From: Hermatobates lingyangjiaoensis
Taxonomy: Eukaryota; Arthropoda; Insecta; Hemiptera; Hermatobatidae
Reading direction: 5' to 3'
Length of the DNA: 64,000 nt
Assembly (NCBI GenBank): GCA_026182355.1
Contig: JAPFBL010000049.1
Span: 5,043,001-5,107,000, forward strand
A program made the translations under genes and the position numbers. Of this stretch, positions 36,122-49,360 are shown piece after piece. Under the pieces are notes generated by a model, which worked only from the letters and a program-made list of their open reading frames with translations, ran no database searches and was not told where the DNA came from. Within the stretch, counting starts at the first letter, position 1, and every line of letters starts with the position of its first letter.

Positions 36122-36446
36122 GGTTAGGTTAAGTTGCAGTTGCAGTCCCACAAGGGAACACACTTAGGCCGAGCATTGGCCCTTTGTGATACCACAAAAT
36201 GAAGATTGATTCTACGGTGGGAGTCCTAAATTTTTCCTAACTCAAGTGTATTTAGAGTAGGGATCTTTAACGAGTACCTGACATCGTACAGGCTCGGTAT
36301 CGACAGTTTAACGTCTTTCTCCGAGGGACGACGTGCTCAGATTTATACACCTCCCGCGTGAATAAATCGAGGGCCAGGTGGGGATAGAACCCCGGTCCTA
36401 TCAGTTCAGAGGTGAGCACGTAACCACTGAGCTAGCCTGACCCCTT
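36122..36446 (-). mobile_element. tRNA-derived SINE with perfect 12-bp target duplication
   Basis: The direct repeat TATTCACCATTA lies at 36,110-36,121 and 36,447-36,458. On the minus strand the head is tRNA-like: GGGTCAG pairs with CTGGCCC as a 7-bp acceptor stem, the A box lies in TAGCTCAGTGG and the B box in GGGGTTCTATCC. The body holds GACGTTAAAC and GTTAAAGATCCC, phrases seen in widespread invertebrate SINE central domains. The tail ends in AACCTAACCT, reading as two TTAGG units on the plus strand. Transcription would be by RNA polymerase III, with LINE machinery in trans. Confidence 0.85.
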
Positions 36447-36829
36447 TATTCACCATTAAAACGTTAAAGAGTTTTGGAAAACATATCAAAAACAAATAAA
36501 AGTTAGAGATGGACAATTATGAAGTTCATTAAGGCAGATATAATCTAAAATTGATTCTAGAAACGATAAAGAGAAGCAAAACAGGATAGATATGGCCACT
36601 GGGTACACGATTCAGATCAGACTTGGGCCTTTTTTTGCTAGTTATAATAATATGTCCTATTGTTCTAGATGAATGATATTTAAGTTGGTATAACTGATAA
36701 AATAGATATAACCACAAAGAAAAATAAAACCAATAAATTGAGTATGTATGACTTTGATAATCCAATTACGAAAGAGTTTGATATACGTTTACACGTTAGC
36801 CACAATAAAAAAACCAAAACACAATTGAT

Positions 36830-36893
36830 TGTCAAAGTAGTTTATAAGGTATTTACTTAACACATAGTAAAATTGAATGTAGGCTACTCCACA
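36830..36893 (+). mobile_element. Family H 3'-end fragment (decayed)
   Basis: TACTTAACACATAGTAAAAT, then GAATGTAGGCTACTCCACA and T5: the subterminal repeat and terminal hairpin with substitutions. From 36,894 to 39,690 I find no gene or other element. A small GC-richer patch is at 37,610-37,740. Confidence 0.55.
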
Positions 36894-39690
36894 TTTTTAA
36901 ATTTGAGCTGTAATAGAGTTTAGATTTTCTTTATTATTGGCAAAATGGAGGTAGATAGAACAAATACAGTAACATAAACCATTAAATAAAATTTAATTTA
37001 TATTGACAACCCGTTTGATAATATCCGTTTGAACGTGTTCATTTTAATAAATTGCGTGCGGACACACCAGATTTTTTCCCTTAAAATGAATGAAAAAGTT
37101 CCAATTTTCCCACTTGTTATAAATTATACATTACGATTGAGATAGTAATATGTTCAATAAAAGTTCAGAAATAGTTCATTGAACGCATCATTCATAATTT
37201 ATTTTCTTATGCATGTAATATTTTACAATGCAACGATATTATTCGCATCATCATATTCGCAGTTTTCGTCATCATATTCTTTTTTGTTTTCAGTTGTTTA
37301 TACGTTAATATTTTTTTTTTTTAGTTTATTTCATAAAAATAAGTCAATGAATAAGGAAGTATGCCCAGTTTTTCAATTAAAACAAATTCTAATAAAAAAA
37401 TTTTAATTTGAAAACAAATTTTCATGAAATATGAATTTGTAAGAATATATTGATTCTTGTATGAATTTATAAGAAATAATTTTATCGGATAGTAAGCAAA
37501 TATGTAAAGTTTATAAAAGTGCTGAAATATATATGGCTAAAAAAGCATATATGGCAGCATATTATTGTTTATTTATAAATCAAACTCCATTTCCAGTTCG
37601 CAGCTTGGGTTTACTTGAAGGAAAGAGTGTAAAAATCGGATGAGGCACGCATGTCCTGGCCAGAGGCAGAGGCCACCCACAACGCCTGCCATTCGGCTGT
37701 CCTCCTCCTCTCAGTATCCTCCAACTGCCAACCAACATCAACAAGCTAACTGGCATTTCTTCTTTACGTGGTCACCACACATCTCATTTTATATATTTTA
37801 ATTTTAAGTCATTATAACTTATAAATTTAATTGTTATATCATAGTTATTGAATTGTATATTTTAATTTGTTCTAATTGAAGACTTGTTCTAATGTCTGTT
37901 TTAAAACCAGTTCAATTATAATTACTATTACAATGTGTACGCGCAACAACCAACAAAAAATATCTTTCAAGATTTATTGTCATTAGGAGAAAAAGTATTC
38001 TGATGCTAGACAAACACTTAACATTCAAAAACAACTTGTTAAAGGTATTTAATTGTAATTGGTTGCATGATGATATGTATCTACTCATTTTAATGCCTTT
38101 ATTTCAAAGAACATTAACATCTAAGTCTGAAAAAATTTAGAAATGGGTCTAAAATCGAGGATCATCCTTGTTAGAGTCACAATTGAACTGACAAGGGAAA
38201 GTGGATATGAATGTGGGATTAAAAGAGGAAGGAGGTAAGAAAGCATTTGAATGGGTATGGAAGGTAAAGGAAGGAAGGCTGGACGAGGTAAGATGAACAA
38301 ATAAGTTCAGGGAGAGATAGGTGAAAAATTACCTCATAGTTACTGTTAACCCTGGTAGACAAAACTACTAATGTCCTTAATAAACTTCCACAAAAACCCT
38401 CAAAAATATATGTCTAAAAACAATATTTTAATATTTGTGACTTGGGCAGAATAAAATGGACATACGCAAGTAGAATAATGGTTTTCTACAGTTTAGTATA
38501 TACATACTAAACTGTAACTCTTGGCAATCTACGGATTAGGACATCTAAGGAGGGCAATGTACAATTTACTTCTTCTATTGTGAATTCTTGGCATCAATGA
38601 ATTTAATTTTGTTAGATAGGCACCTACATTTATTATTAAATTTGGGGCAGAGCCATTATAATTGCCAATATCGGAATCATTTAAATTGATTACGCAGAAT
38701 TGAACTAAACATCTTAGTTTCAAAATATTTCATAATAAATTACTCAGGTGGGAGGATAAGCAATTACTCTCAGCAAGACCAAATTTAACTAATTCCTTCT
38801 GCAGAAACCTTAAAAATTATTTAATAGATGTTTAAAGCCGAACAAACCAATCTGACAATTAATCGCATGCGGAAATAATTTTTATAGGTTTGGTCAACCG
38901 GTCATATATATAGATATACATATATCATGTACAAATATATATATTTATTATTGGTATATATTTTATATTTGTATATATAAGTACATATATTTCTTAATAA
39001 TACTGTATCTCTAAATAGATGTAAATCCCTAAATCCCATATAAATGAACAGAATTTAAAGAGAAATTTAGTGATTAATTCTGCTTGATTTTTCAGAGTAG
39101 TTTTTGTCTTTTTATTAAAAGAAGTTTTGAACCTATCTAAAGGATTGGACATTGTTTTCTTTTTTATTTAAGATTAGTTACTTATTTTTTTTTTACCAGA
39201 TTTAGTAATTTTTATAGGATTTTCGTTTTTGAATTCAGAATAAGAGGGTTAAATTTCTGAATTTATTTTAAATTCTGAAATGCATTTTAAATTTATCTGA
39301 ATTTAAATTTTAGCTGTTTTGAATATAAAACATTTTAAATATAAAATGTTCAGGAGTACTAACAGCTTCATTCTTTTCTACAAGTCCAAATTCGTGAATG
39401 GAGTAAAGTTATAAGTTAAAATATTATAACATATAAGTTATCTCTACTATCCGTATAAGTTAAAAACAAATATCAATTAATAACATTATTAAGAGTGACT
39501 TCTTCATAATCCATATTAAAAATGAGGAAAAAATAGAATAAAACAAGTTACTTCCTCTTTTTTTTTGCACTGGTACTTGCTGGATAATTCGAAATTTTCT
39601 CTATAATCAATGTTGCCAAGTAACTCAACAAATTTTTAAATAACCTAATTCATCATTATCTTGAGACTGAAATTTCTAGTTATCCTTTTT

Positions 39691-41743
39691 ACTTTACTAT
39701 AAGTAAAGTATAGTGATCGTGAAAAAATTCGATCTCGAGATTTTGACCGAATTACATGTTTTGAGGTCCCAGAAGTCTTTTTATGATGTTTTTGCGATGA
39801 TGTCTGTGTGTGTGTGGGTGGGTGTGCTAGTATTGCTTGTTACCACGCTGCGGTCCAGAATCTTTGATGGATCAAGTTGATATTTTACACAAAAATGGCT
39901 TCATAGTGTAGATGATCCCTATTGTTTGGGAAGAATTATGCATGACGGGAAAGTCACTTTTTTTGCCAAAAGCCGTATTTTAAAAAATATTTTTTTCTCC
40001 TAAACTGAAAATTCTAGAGTTTTGAAATTTTGGTATTATCTTTGAGGTTACAAATGGAATAAACGAAAAATATATTCAGAATTTTAAACAACGGGAAATA
40101 TTTGTTTTTCAATAAAATGTAAAAATTTTGACTTATAATTCAATCTCAAAACTTGTGTGAGCGATACAAGCCATACCAATGGACGGATTAAAATGAAGCT
40201 ACGCTTAAAAATAGAACATTATATGGAGAATGATTTGAGGTAATTTTTTTTGAAAATTGCATTCACCAAATAAAGTACGATTTCTGTTTTCAGAAAATGT
40301 TTTTTTGACGCTAAACGGATCATTCAAAAATCATAAAATTTGTCTAAAAATGGAACAAAAAATTAGCAATTTATAAAAAAAATTCATGTAATTTCAATTA
40401 CGGCAAAGACCAATAAAGCTATAAAAATTGTTTGTTTATTCTAGACTAAGGGATCACCTGCTATATTTGTCAAATTTTTAATATTTTTTTATATTATTTA
40501 CATTGACTTAGAATTTTTTTCAGTGAATTCACTGAAATACGAGTAATATAATGTTTAGAGGTATAATGAAAAATTGTTTAATTGATTTAACGACTTATAT
40601 GTGATGTAAGAAGAATAAGATTGTTATATGTGAAAAATCAACAACAATAGAGTTTATGAAACATATAATTTTTGATTATTTTTATGGTATGATGGGTTTG
40701 TCTAACAAAATGTTCTAATCAATCTATATGTTGCACCATTCTACAAAAGTTAATATCGAATGCTGATTTTTTTACGTTTATGAATAACATTATTATTGGG
40801 TAATATTGAAGTCTTTGGAATGAACTTTTTCGTCCTATAGAAGGGCTTCTAGGTTTCTGTCTAGTGTCCAGTTTTTTCACTGTTCTAGTCTAATAGTACA
40901 TAACATTATTTTTAAAAATTTCAAGCTTCCATCTTTTAAATTTAAAATTATACAGAGAAGTCGACTTTAAACTTGATTTAAGAATGCAAAAGTGGCTAAT
41001 ACCAACATATTTCATCTCAATATACATTTATAGCAAACAGAGTACAGCACGTGGGAAAAAATAACATTCGTTCAGAGTGAATTGGTTTTTTATGATTTTT
41101 GACCAAGGGAAAGAAAAGTGAGTTTATAAAAAACTCTAGCATATCATAAAATTTACAGTATAATAATTTGTTAAAAGACCAAAAATGTAGATTTTATTAA
41201 GAATTTAAAAAAGTTCTTTTAAAAATAATAAATGAAATTATCCTACATCTTAAATTAAAAGTGATCTGGAAACGACATTTTTTCTTACATGTTTATGACA
41301 TTTCAGAGAAAAAGTTGAAAAAGTTTTTAAAATAATTAAAATATTTTCAAGTTCTAAATTGGAAAATTTGTTTTAACTATTAAATGTAGAAGGAAGTCAG
41401 ATAAACTATATGTAAGAGATCCACGGGCTATTGGAGTAAAAGCCATGCTCTCTTGTATGAAATTATTTCGTATAAGCAAATTTTCACTTTGGCTTTTCAT
41501 AATGTTATTACTGCTGTAGTTATACTAATGATTGTATATCCATTAATTGTGTGACACACAAAAAAGGCTTACCTATTGATAAGTGGATCAATCACTATCT
41601 GTACTTCCTCAGGAATGAAATACTAATAAACATCTTCCATTTAGATGATTATATTTTGCTTAAAGGAGACATTCTATATTATATACCCAAGGAGTTTGAT
41701 ATTAAGTTTACTCATAGTAACGTTGAGTGTAGGCCTCTCCAGA
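39691..41743 (+). mobile_element. Family H copy 10, full length (2,053 bp)
   Basis: Starts ACTTTACTATAAGTAAAG after T5 and ends CTCTCCAGA before T5. The GT/GGGT zone is short (39,803-39,825). It is longer than the 1.6-kb copies because it includes a segment (about 40,560-41,150, with GGTATGATGGGTTTGTCTAA) that those lack but older copies share. The hairpin is GAGTG-TAGGC-CTCTC, with one mismatch. Confidence 0.88.
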
Positions 41744-43285
41744 TTTTTGTTTAAAGTGTTGGTAACATACAGGCAGAATTAAATTTTCTTTCTTCATACA
41801 ATGTAACCAAATTAAATATAAAAAAAATATTACAATAAGCAGTTTCCTAGAAACTATATTTTACAGTTATTATCCTAATTGCACCCAGTTATGCAGTTTA
41901 GGGATACACAACAACTTTCTTACTTTTAAGCAGTATTACCACCATCTTGGAGAAAAAAGTGCTCTGAATGAAATAAATACATTTTTGTTACTAATTAAAA
42001 ATTATGTTGCAATAATACTACAGTAATGTGACATATACATCCAGTGAACGAACCGACAGTTTAGTATCACTGTTTAGTATCACACTTTAAATAATTTGCT
42101 TTTTAAAGACATTTAAATGAAAAGATGTACAATTACTGGGTAATTGAGAAATGACATAAAAGCAGTGTTTAGTACAATTCTTCTTGTTTTGTCGGACTTG
42201 AAAAGACCATTGGCCAAGTCAATGGCTAAGATAAGCTAACTACCTCCTCTAATCGAATGAGGATACAAAAAGCCTCATTGCTGCGACCTAGGTGGACCTC
42301 GCGAAGGTGGACATCTACGACAGACATTGAGAATTGGATAACGTCCAGTCATCCAAGAAACATAAATGCTACGAATACTTTATTTATATGACGGCTATTA
42401 GGCCACCAAAAAATAAGCACAACACAAAATAATTCAATTCAAAATAATTAAAAAAAGTAACTAATTGTGCTGCACACTCTTCTTTTTTATATTCTTATTG
42501 CATGTATAAACAAAAAAGGTTTCAGTTTTCTAAATTAAGATAATTAGGTTCTCAGGAATGTCAGGACGATAACATCGAGACTAATGTACAATATAATTAA
42601 GAGCCTTATGTTTATTATTAACATTTGCTGAGTCTCTTCTACCCGTGAACAAATCTGTAGCACTCTACTGATTAAAAGTACAGCCATACATCCGTCACCA
42701 ATGACATACTATAAGATGAGATGCGCCTAAAATTGGGTCTGTACCTACGGTATTGAAAGAAACAACAGATGTGTATTTACAAACGTGTTACTCATGGAGA
42801 GACTTGTACCAACAATCTCTTCGACAGTGTCAACTGTAGAGGGGAACATTCCTAGTTTGAACCGGTGTCCCCAGTTCATGTTTGAAAAATAAATCCAGGA
42901 AATTTGAACAGTGAACTAACTTACTTCCAGAGATGCAAGGCATTTGATTAAGAGCACCTCATATACCACACGACGATATCATTCACACAAATAACCTAAT
43001 AGGCACAACACAATAGACAGAAAAACACAAGACAAGGAATACTTAAAGAAGTTAGGCGCAAACAAGAAGAAAAATTGAAGAAAGTTGGTGGTTGTGCAAT
43101 ATAGGTCGTTCACAACACACATTACCAAACAGATCGATGGAAAAAGGTAGCAAAATATTTTCTCCCCAACCTCAAAGAAAGCCTACGAGATATCTTTAGT
43201 GGTCCTTGGTTGAGTAACTTTCTTAAAGAATTGACATAGTATTTACAACAAACATTCGTTTCAGTGAAGTGAAAGAAAAAGAAAA
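41744..43285. other. Unassigned DNA
   Basis: No gene, tandem repeat or element end recognised; a slightly GC-richer patch is at 42,190-42,350. Confidence 0.4.
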
Positions 43286-43360
43286 TCTGGAGTGGTCTGC
43301 ACTCAACTTTACTATAAGGAAACATAATATCAAACTAGTCCAAATAAATCGAGTTTTGGT
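43286..43360 (-). mobile_element. Family H 3'-end fragment
   Basis: TCTGGAGTGGTCTGCACTC, then AACTTTACTATAAGGAAAC, then AATATCAAAC. The hairpin stem is kept (GAGTG/CACTC) with a different loop (CAGAC). Homology stops after about 70 bp. The region 43,361-44,300 holds nothing recognised. Confidence 0.75.
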
Positions 43361-44410
43361 TTAATTTTAATGATTCTATGTGTTAATTTTAGTGATTATA
43401 TTATCTCTTACGTGTACACCTAATATGGAATTCTATGGTAAATTATCCAATTTATAGAAAACTGATACAAACTTTTCTTTGTTTTATTGTAGCTATATGC
43501 ATTATATCAGTTAAAACAAACTTAAAATCATTGATATAGAACAGTCTGATATGTTATTGTTATTATTAAACTGAAGAATTAAGTTTCTATCTGGTACATT
43601 GCTTTTCGAGTTTAGTCTTTCATATACAGAAATTACAAAGTAATTCAGTCTCTCTGAGAGTTCTAGTTTAGTATTTTATAACAATGAAATATATTTTGCC
43701 TAGTTTCTATCTACTTCAGAAAGATAGAAGGACTGTATTTGCTAGAACTATGTCCAAATCTTTTCAATTTACCATCTTTCAAAAATTTGGAGATCATGCG
43801 CATAAACCCAATGGTAGTAACATGAATTTATCTTCTTAAAATAACAAGATCATATGCATATTCTTGGGTATAGTAACATTGATTTTTAACAGTATTCAAG
43901 GCCTATCCACAAATAATCATTACAATAAAAGCGCTAGCACAACTCCCTGAGGGTAGCCTCCAGTGGCAACAATTTCAGTTGCGCGAGATGCTATACTTGC
44001 ACTAAATATGCTTTATTTAAAACAAACAAACAAACTTGCCTTAGTTTGTTGTAATCTATTCTATAGTTTTTGATTTAAAACCTGTATATATTAGTTTTCT
44101 TTGTTTTATAAAGCATGATGTAGCCCAAAGCAGTTGTTGATCAAAGTTTTTTTTAATTAAATCTGTTGATTTGCCATTGCGAAATGTAAGTTTCCTTTAT
44201 GAAAACGATTATTTACCAAAAACTTCCCATACTACTAACATAAAACATAAAACTAACATAGTTGTCAGTTTTAGTGTAATATTCGTATCAAGGCCAATTT
44301 CTGATGAAATATGAATTTGATCTATCAAACAGAGTGACCTGAAGCGTGCTCACTAACTTTTGGAAACCTACCCAACCAACTAAATACACAGATATCAAAA
44401 AAACGTCAAA

Positions 44411-45098
44411 TAGGTCGAATTTTTCATACGTAAAGTAATTTCCGTAAAGTTTTTTCATTTGCGTTTACGTTTATAAATTACATCTTTCCACAATTAATTT
44501 AATCACTAACATATCTTTAAATTTCTTTTATTACTATTCAATGACAATTTTACTCGAGATAATTTTGATACTAAAATTGCTAAGCTCACACGGTTTGATA
44601 AATCCAATTCATGCTTTATATGAAAATGGACTTTTATTGGGATAGGTCGAATTTTTTCATACGTAAAGTAATTTCCGTAAAGTTTTTTCATTTGCGTTTA
44701 CTTTTATAAATTACATCTTTCCACAATTAATTTAATCACTAACATATCTTTAAATTTCTTTTATTACTATTCAATGACAATTTTACTCGAGATAATTTTG
44801 ATACTAAAATTGCTAAGCTCACACGGTTTGATAAATCCAATTCATGCTTTATATGAAAATGGACTTTTATTGGGATAGGTCGAATTTTTTCATACGTAAA
44901 GTAATTTCCGTAAAGTTTTTTCATTTGCGTTTACTTTTATAAATTACATCTTTCCACAATTAATTTAATCACTAACATATCTTTAAATTTCTTTTATTAC
45001 TATTTAATGACAATTTTACTCGAGATAATTTTGATACTAAAATTGCTAAGCTCACACGGTTTGATAAATCCAATTCATGCTTTATATGAAAATGGACT
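44411..45098. repeat. 233-bp tandem satellite, about 2.95 units
   Basis: TAGGTCGAATTTTT recurs at 44,411, 44,643 and 44,876 (periods 232 and 233). Units differ at only a few positions. Two identical 61-codon minus-strand ORFs are repeat artefacts. The unit contains a minus-strand ACTTTACGGAAATTACTTTA-like segment followed by GAAAAAATTCGACC, resembling a diverged family H 5' end. The left flank (44,320-44,410) is also family H-like, in minus orientation. Confidence 0.95.
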
Positions 45099-46020
45099 GA
45101 TAGTGTATATGTACTCTATTGATTTGGGGTATTGATGGGAATGTACTCTTTTGAATGATAGGAAAGTTACTTTTCTGCTAAAATTTTGTTTTTAGGCAAC
45201 ATTTTTCTCCTAAACTACTTAATCTAGAGTTTCAAACTTTTTGATTATTATAGAACTGAAAAAAGAATTGAGAATTGTTGAATCACCAAAGAAGTCAGTT
45301 TTGCTATAAAATTTAAAATGTTTAACCTATTATTGATGCTAAAGCATTGTGAGCATGAAAAGGGTGGAAAACACCCTTGAAAAGTGAGCATGAAAAACAT
45401 CCTACCCAAAAATAGGATGTTTTCAGAGAATGAGCTGAATACCTTTTTATTGAAATTACATAGACGAAAATTGACGTTATTGTACGTTTTATGATTTAAG
45501 GAAATGTTTTTGAACGCTAAATGGCTAACTATAGAGGTGCTTATAAATATGACATTTTTTTACTGTCCAAAAACAATATGAATATGGACATGCATTCACA
45601 GAAAGAGTAATAAAGTAAAGCTAACTAAACACAATGCAAAAAAACAGTATGTAATATATATATTTATTGCTACTTAGCTACCAGTAAATTTAATGTGATG
45701 CTTGATGTTGTTTTTCGTTACATAACTTATTTATATTCGGCTGGAAGCTAGTTGTCGCTAATCGGAGAATAGAACAGAGATTTTCTGTTTTCTGTTTTAT
45801 ACTTGTTTGATTTTCACTTTGTGCACAAAAATTTACAGTTAAACTACAATCTAAGATCTGCAGAATACAAGTTTTAGTAACGGATTATATTTAATGTAAT
45901 CAGCTATCAAGGGCCGCATTTAACTCTTTTGAGGGCCGCGGGTTGTGCACCCCTGCCCTATACTAACTGCTGTACTTGTTAGATTTGTTTACATTGATAA
46001 TTCTTTTTACAGTCAATAAT
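45099..46020 (+). mobile_element. Family H copy, diverged, interrupted by a hAT end
   Basis: Blocks GAAAGTTACTTTTCTGC, TCTCCTAAACTACTTAATCT, GAGCATGAAAA.., CGCTAAATGGCTAAC and GAAAGAGTAATAAAG run in plus order to about 45,610. After the hAT-like segment the next expected block resumes at 45,958 (CTAACTGCTGTACTTGTTAG, then TTTACATTG). A further small piece is at 46,750-46,795. Confidence 0.55.
45660..45956. mobile_element. hAT-like DNA transposon end
   Basis: On the minus strand, CAGGGGTGCACAACCCGCGG followed by CCCTCAAAAGAGTTAAATGC and GGCCC begins at 45,956. This is the terminal repeat style of hAT elements (CAGGGGT...GGCCGC). The left end was not found, so 45,660 is approximate. Confidence 0.55.
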
Positions 46021-46319
46021 AATTCTTTTTATAAAGTCTTGCAGAAGAAATTGAAAGATAATTTAAAAAGTATATGAAAAGTAATAAAATTCTGGTAAAT
46101 ATAAAAATAAGTCTAAAACAACAATATAATATATTATGCATACCAGTTTGTAGTATGGTTGTCTGGCTGAACTCTTGAATGTAGAAGGACCTCATTATAG
46201 ACCTTCGAATCGATAAATCAGCACTAAGATTTAGATGAATTAATTCACGAACTATGAAATAGATTGCAGTAATATAGTAAAAGACTAAGTAGTATAATTA
46301 TTGGATCTACCAGAACTAT

Positions 46320-46590
46320 AGTTGTGAACACCAAAGGATGTTCTGAGGGAGGTGTACTATCGCTCCTATTCTAGCGATTAGTTTGGATGACCTACTCAAC
46401 ACTCTATATAATGATGATTACGTTACGTTAGGGTATGTAGAAGACTTTTTGTTAGACAAAGAGCACTTCACGAACAAACAAATAACAGTTCAAAAGAATC
46501 AAAATATAGAACACCCACTTATTGAATGTCTTCGGAAAAATATTGCGGAGAAAGCGATACAAGGTCATTATACGCCTCAGGGATGAACGT
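46320..46590 (+). pseudogene. Non-LTR retrotransposon RT relic (YVED box)
   Basis: GCSEGGVLSLLF, a stop, then after a frameshift MDDLLNTLYNDDYVTLGYVE and DFLL: the 'G..QGGVLSPLLW.LV.D.LL..L...GY...GYADD' palm region. The catalytic box reads YVED instead of YADD, and a stop and frameshift interrupt it. Clearly dead. Confidence 0.72.
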
Positions 46591-46795
46591 AAGAAGTCTA
46601 GAATTCATTTGTACTTCATTATCACACTGTACTGTAAATTTATGTCTAAATTTGGTGTGCTATGGAAAAAATATAAGAATTTTGGAACATTGCAGAAGGC
46701 AATAGTTATTAAAATGCGAAATTCAACTTCTAAACATCCCTAACAGTCCTCCATGTTAGATTTGTTTACATGAACCTCAATTATTATTTTCAGAG

Positions 46796-49360
46796 TCCAG
46801 CAAAGTAGATTTATTGATTTATACATTAAAATATTTTAATGATAATAGATAATAATTAGTCATAACAGATTTAATCATTTTAATTTATTCTTCTTATATA
46901 GATTTAAAAATTATAATACTTACAATAAAAATTTGAACATCTTTAAAGTTGTTAATTTCATGTGTTAAAAGTAGAAAATATTTGAAACTTTTAAAGGGAA
47001 TATGAGTTGGCTGCATAAATTTCATAAATTTAAGGTGATTGCATGTGGTCTTTGGACAGGTCCATTACACCTTCATTGGTGTGTCATACTGATTTGGTTA
47101 AATATTTGTAGAATAATCATAAATATATAAGTTTTTAATATAAGTATGATATGATATATAATCAAAGTATATTTAATTACAGTACACGATGTATTTTCTG
47201 AATGAATACATTTATAGGGTGTTTTTTGCTTCGTAATACACACTTACTCATTATTTTCAATTACTATACTGTATAGTAAACATAGAAAAAATTATTTTAA
47301 ATTTTGAGGTATTTACAGACCTGATGGCACCTACACTATTTTCCACAATAAGAGCCTTTTTATAGGAAGACAAAATATCACACTAAAAATTTCAACTATT
47401 AATTTCCATCGGCATTGTCAAACTATTATAGAACAATGATTCCATTATTTTTAAAAATGGCAAAATATATACAAACTCATTAAAATAAATAATGCTAATA
47501 AATTTATTACTTTTGAGTTTAATAATACTTTTACCACGGATTATTAATAATACTTTAACCCACCTGATTATTAATAGCCTATCTTGTAATTATTTTTGTT
47601 TTAGTAATAATATTGAAGTAGCTATTGTAATGATATATATAATCATAACAATAATATAATGTGATTGATGTAGCTACTAATAATAACTGAGTTAATATTT
47701 TAACTATTTTAGAATAAAACACTAATATTTTAAAGATTAAAGTTTTAAAAGATAAAATAAATTTAAATGTACAAATTGAATATGCATGGATAAAGATTTA
47801 TACAGAGACATATAGTTTAAAAAAATGAGCAAAAAATATTAACGTGATGAGTTAGAAAAAAGTTCTAAAATTTGAAGAAATGTATTTCATAAAATATAAG
47901 TTAGAGATATCACCCTTCAAGGAGTCATCAGAATTTTATTTATCTTGTCTTCTAGGTAAGTAGATTATAGCTCAGATTGATGGAGGTTAGGTAATTTTAA
48001 CTGGGGACGAATTATATAAGAAAATTACAAAGATTTCTTCTTGAAATGACTAAATATTCATAAGAATACTTTAGTATTCCAGGGATCAAGGGACCACCCA
48101 CGATTGTCAATCCTTTCCGAAAGCAATGTTATGCAGTGTATCTGTCCACTAAATAGTCATAATATAAAGACGGCATCTCATTTTAACGTCCTAATAATTT
48201 ATATTAGGTCGTTGCTAATTTCGTCTAAAATTTAAAGGTAGTAAAATAACGAGGAATTAAACATAGTACCGGTTGTAATTTAACCGAGATTATCTTATGC
48301 CCACTAATTTTCCACAATTTGCGGTTATAGCCACTAAGGACGGATTCCCTGGCAATTAGTTAATTAAAATAGGTTTGTAATTAGAGAGAAGGTGGTGTGG
48401 CTAATAGTCTTATCGAAATGTCTCTCATAAAGACGGAAAACAGTCAGCTCTGTCCTGATATTTAAAGCGCCTTCGATTAAGGTTTTTGTCCAGTAGATTA
48501 CAAACTTTGGACCACCCACGTTAAATGAATTCCTGGTGAGTCCATTTGGGTCCCCTCTTAACACAAACCCCCTTCTCTTCACGTTCTCTCATATCTCTCG
48601 TATGGTCATCCTCCTTTCATCAATTCTAAAGACTTTTAAAGTTAAGCATAAAGTCTATTCCCATTATAATTTACCAATAAACTTCTTATTGGAGAATTTT
48701 TTTACATTCACCGTAGGATTTTTTTGACCAACACATAAGCATCATTCAAAAACTAAGAATTTATATGTCAATTACAGAATGATTATGTTTTTTTCTAAAT
48801 GATGATTGAATATTTTTTTAGATATAAAGGATTAGTGCTTAATTTATTATGTTTACTATACATTCCTAAGCCTTTCAATTAAATGGGACAAATGGATAAG
48901 ATAGTCGGACTGTATAAGTATAGTATCAACCTACACTCAAGAAAAAGAAAAGAACAATATTTCATAGAGATAGAACTCAAATGTTATAATTAATTGTCAA
49001 CTTGATTAACATAAATATGTGCATGTTAATTTAACTATAGTAAAATGCATAACTATATTTATTTTTTATTAAAATTAACATAACATTATTATTGTACGGT
49101 TAGGTTTTAAAAAATTAATTTATTCCGGCCATTGAGAGTTTTAAATTTTGCATAACTCAAACTTATTAAAATAAGAAATTTCCATGAGTACCTTCTATCG
49201 CATAAGATTTGGACTGAAAACTTTGTATGATCTCGGAAGGACGGTGAGCACATGAAAAATGAGAAAAATTACAGAATTTGAACTGTCAAACGGGTAAGAC
49301 TGTTGCCTCCTTATTGACTTCTCCATGGTCAGAAAAATCAATCTGATTAATGCAAAATCT
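46796..49360. other. Unassigned, very AT-rich DNA
   Basis: No element end or tandem repeat recognised. A 72-codon minus-strand ORF at 48,364-48,582 in a GC-richer patch has no recognised family. Confidence 0.4.

Noticed and set aside
36110..36135. Interstitial telomere (TTAGG) tract
   Set aside because: Only two units, best explained as the SINE tail.
37030..37080. Another family H 3' end (ACACACCAGATTTTTT)
   Set aside because: Only the last few bases fit; the hairpin stem and subterminal motif are absent.
44506..44924. Two identical 61-codon ORFs on the minus strand
   Set aside because: They repeat exactly with the 233-bp satellite and have no recognisable domain.
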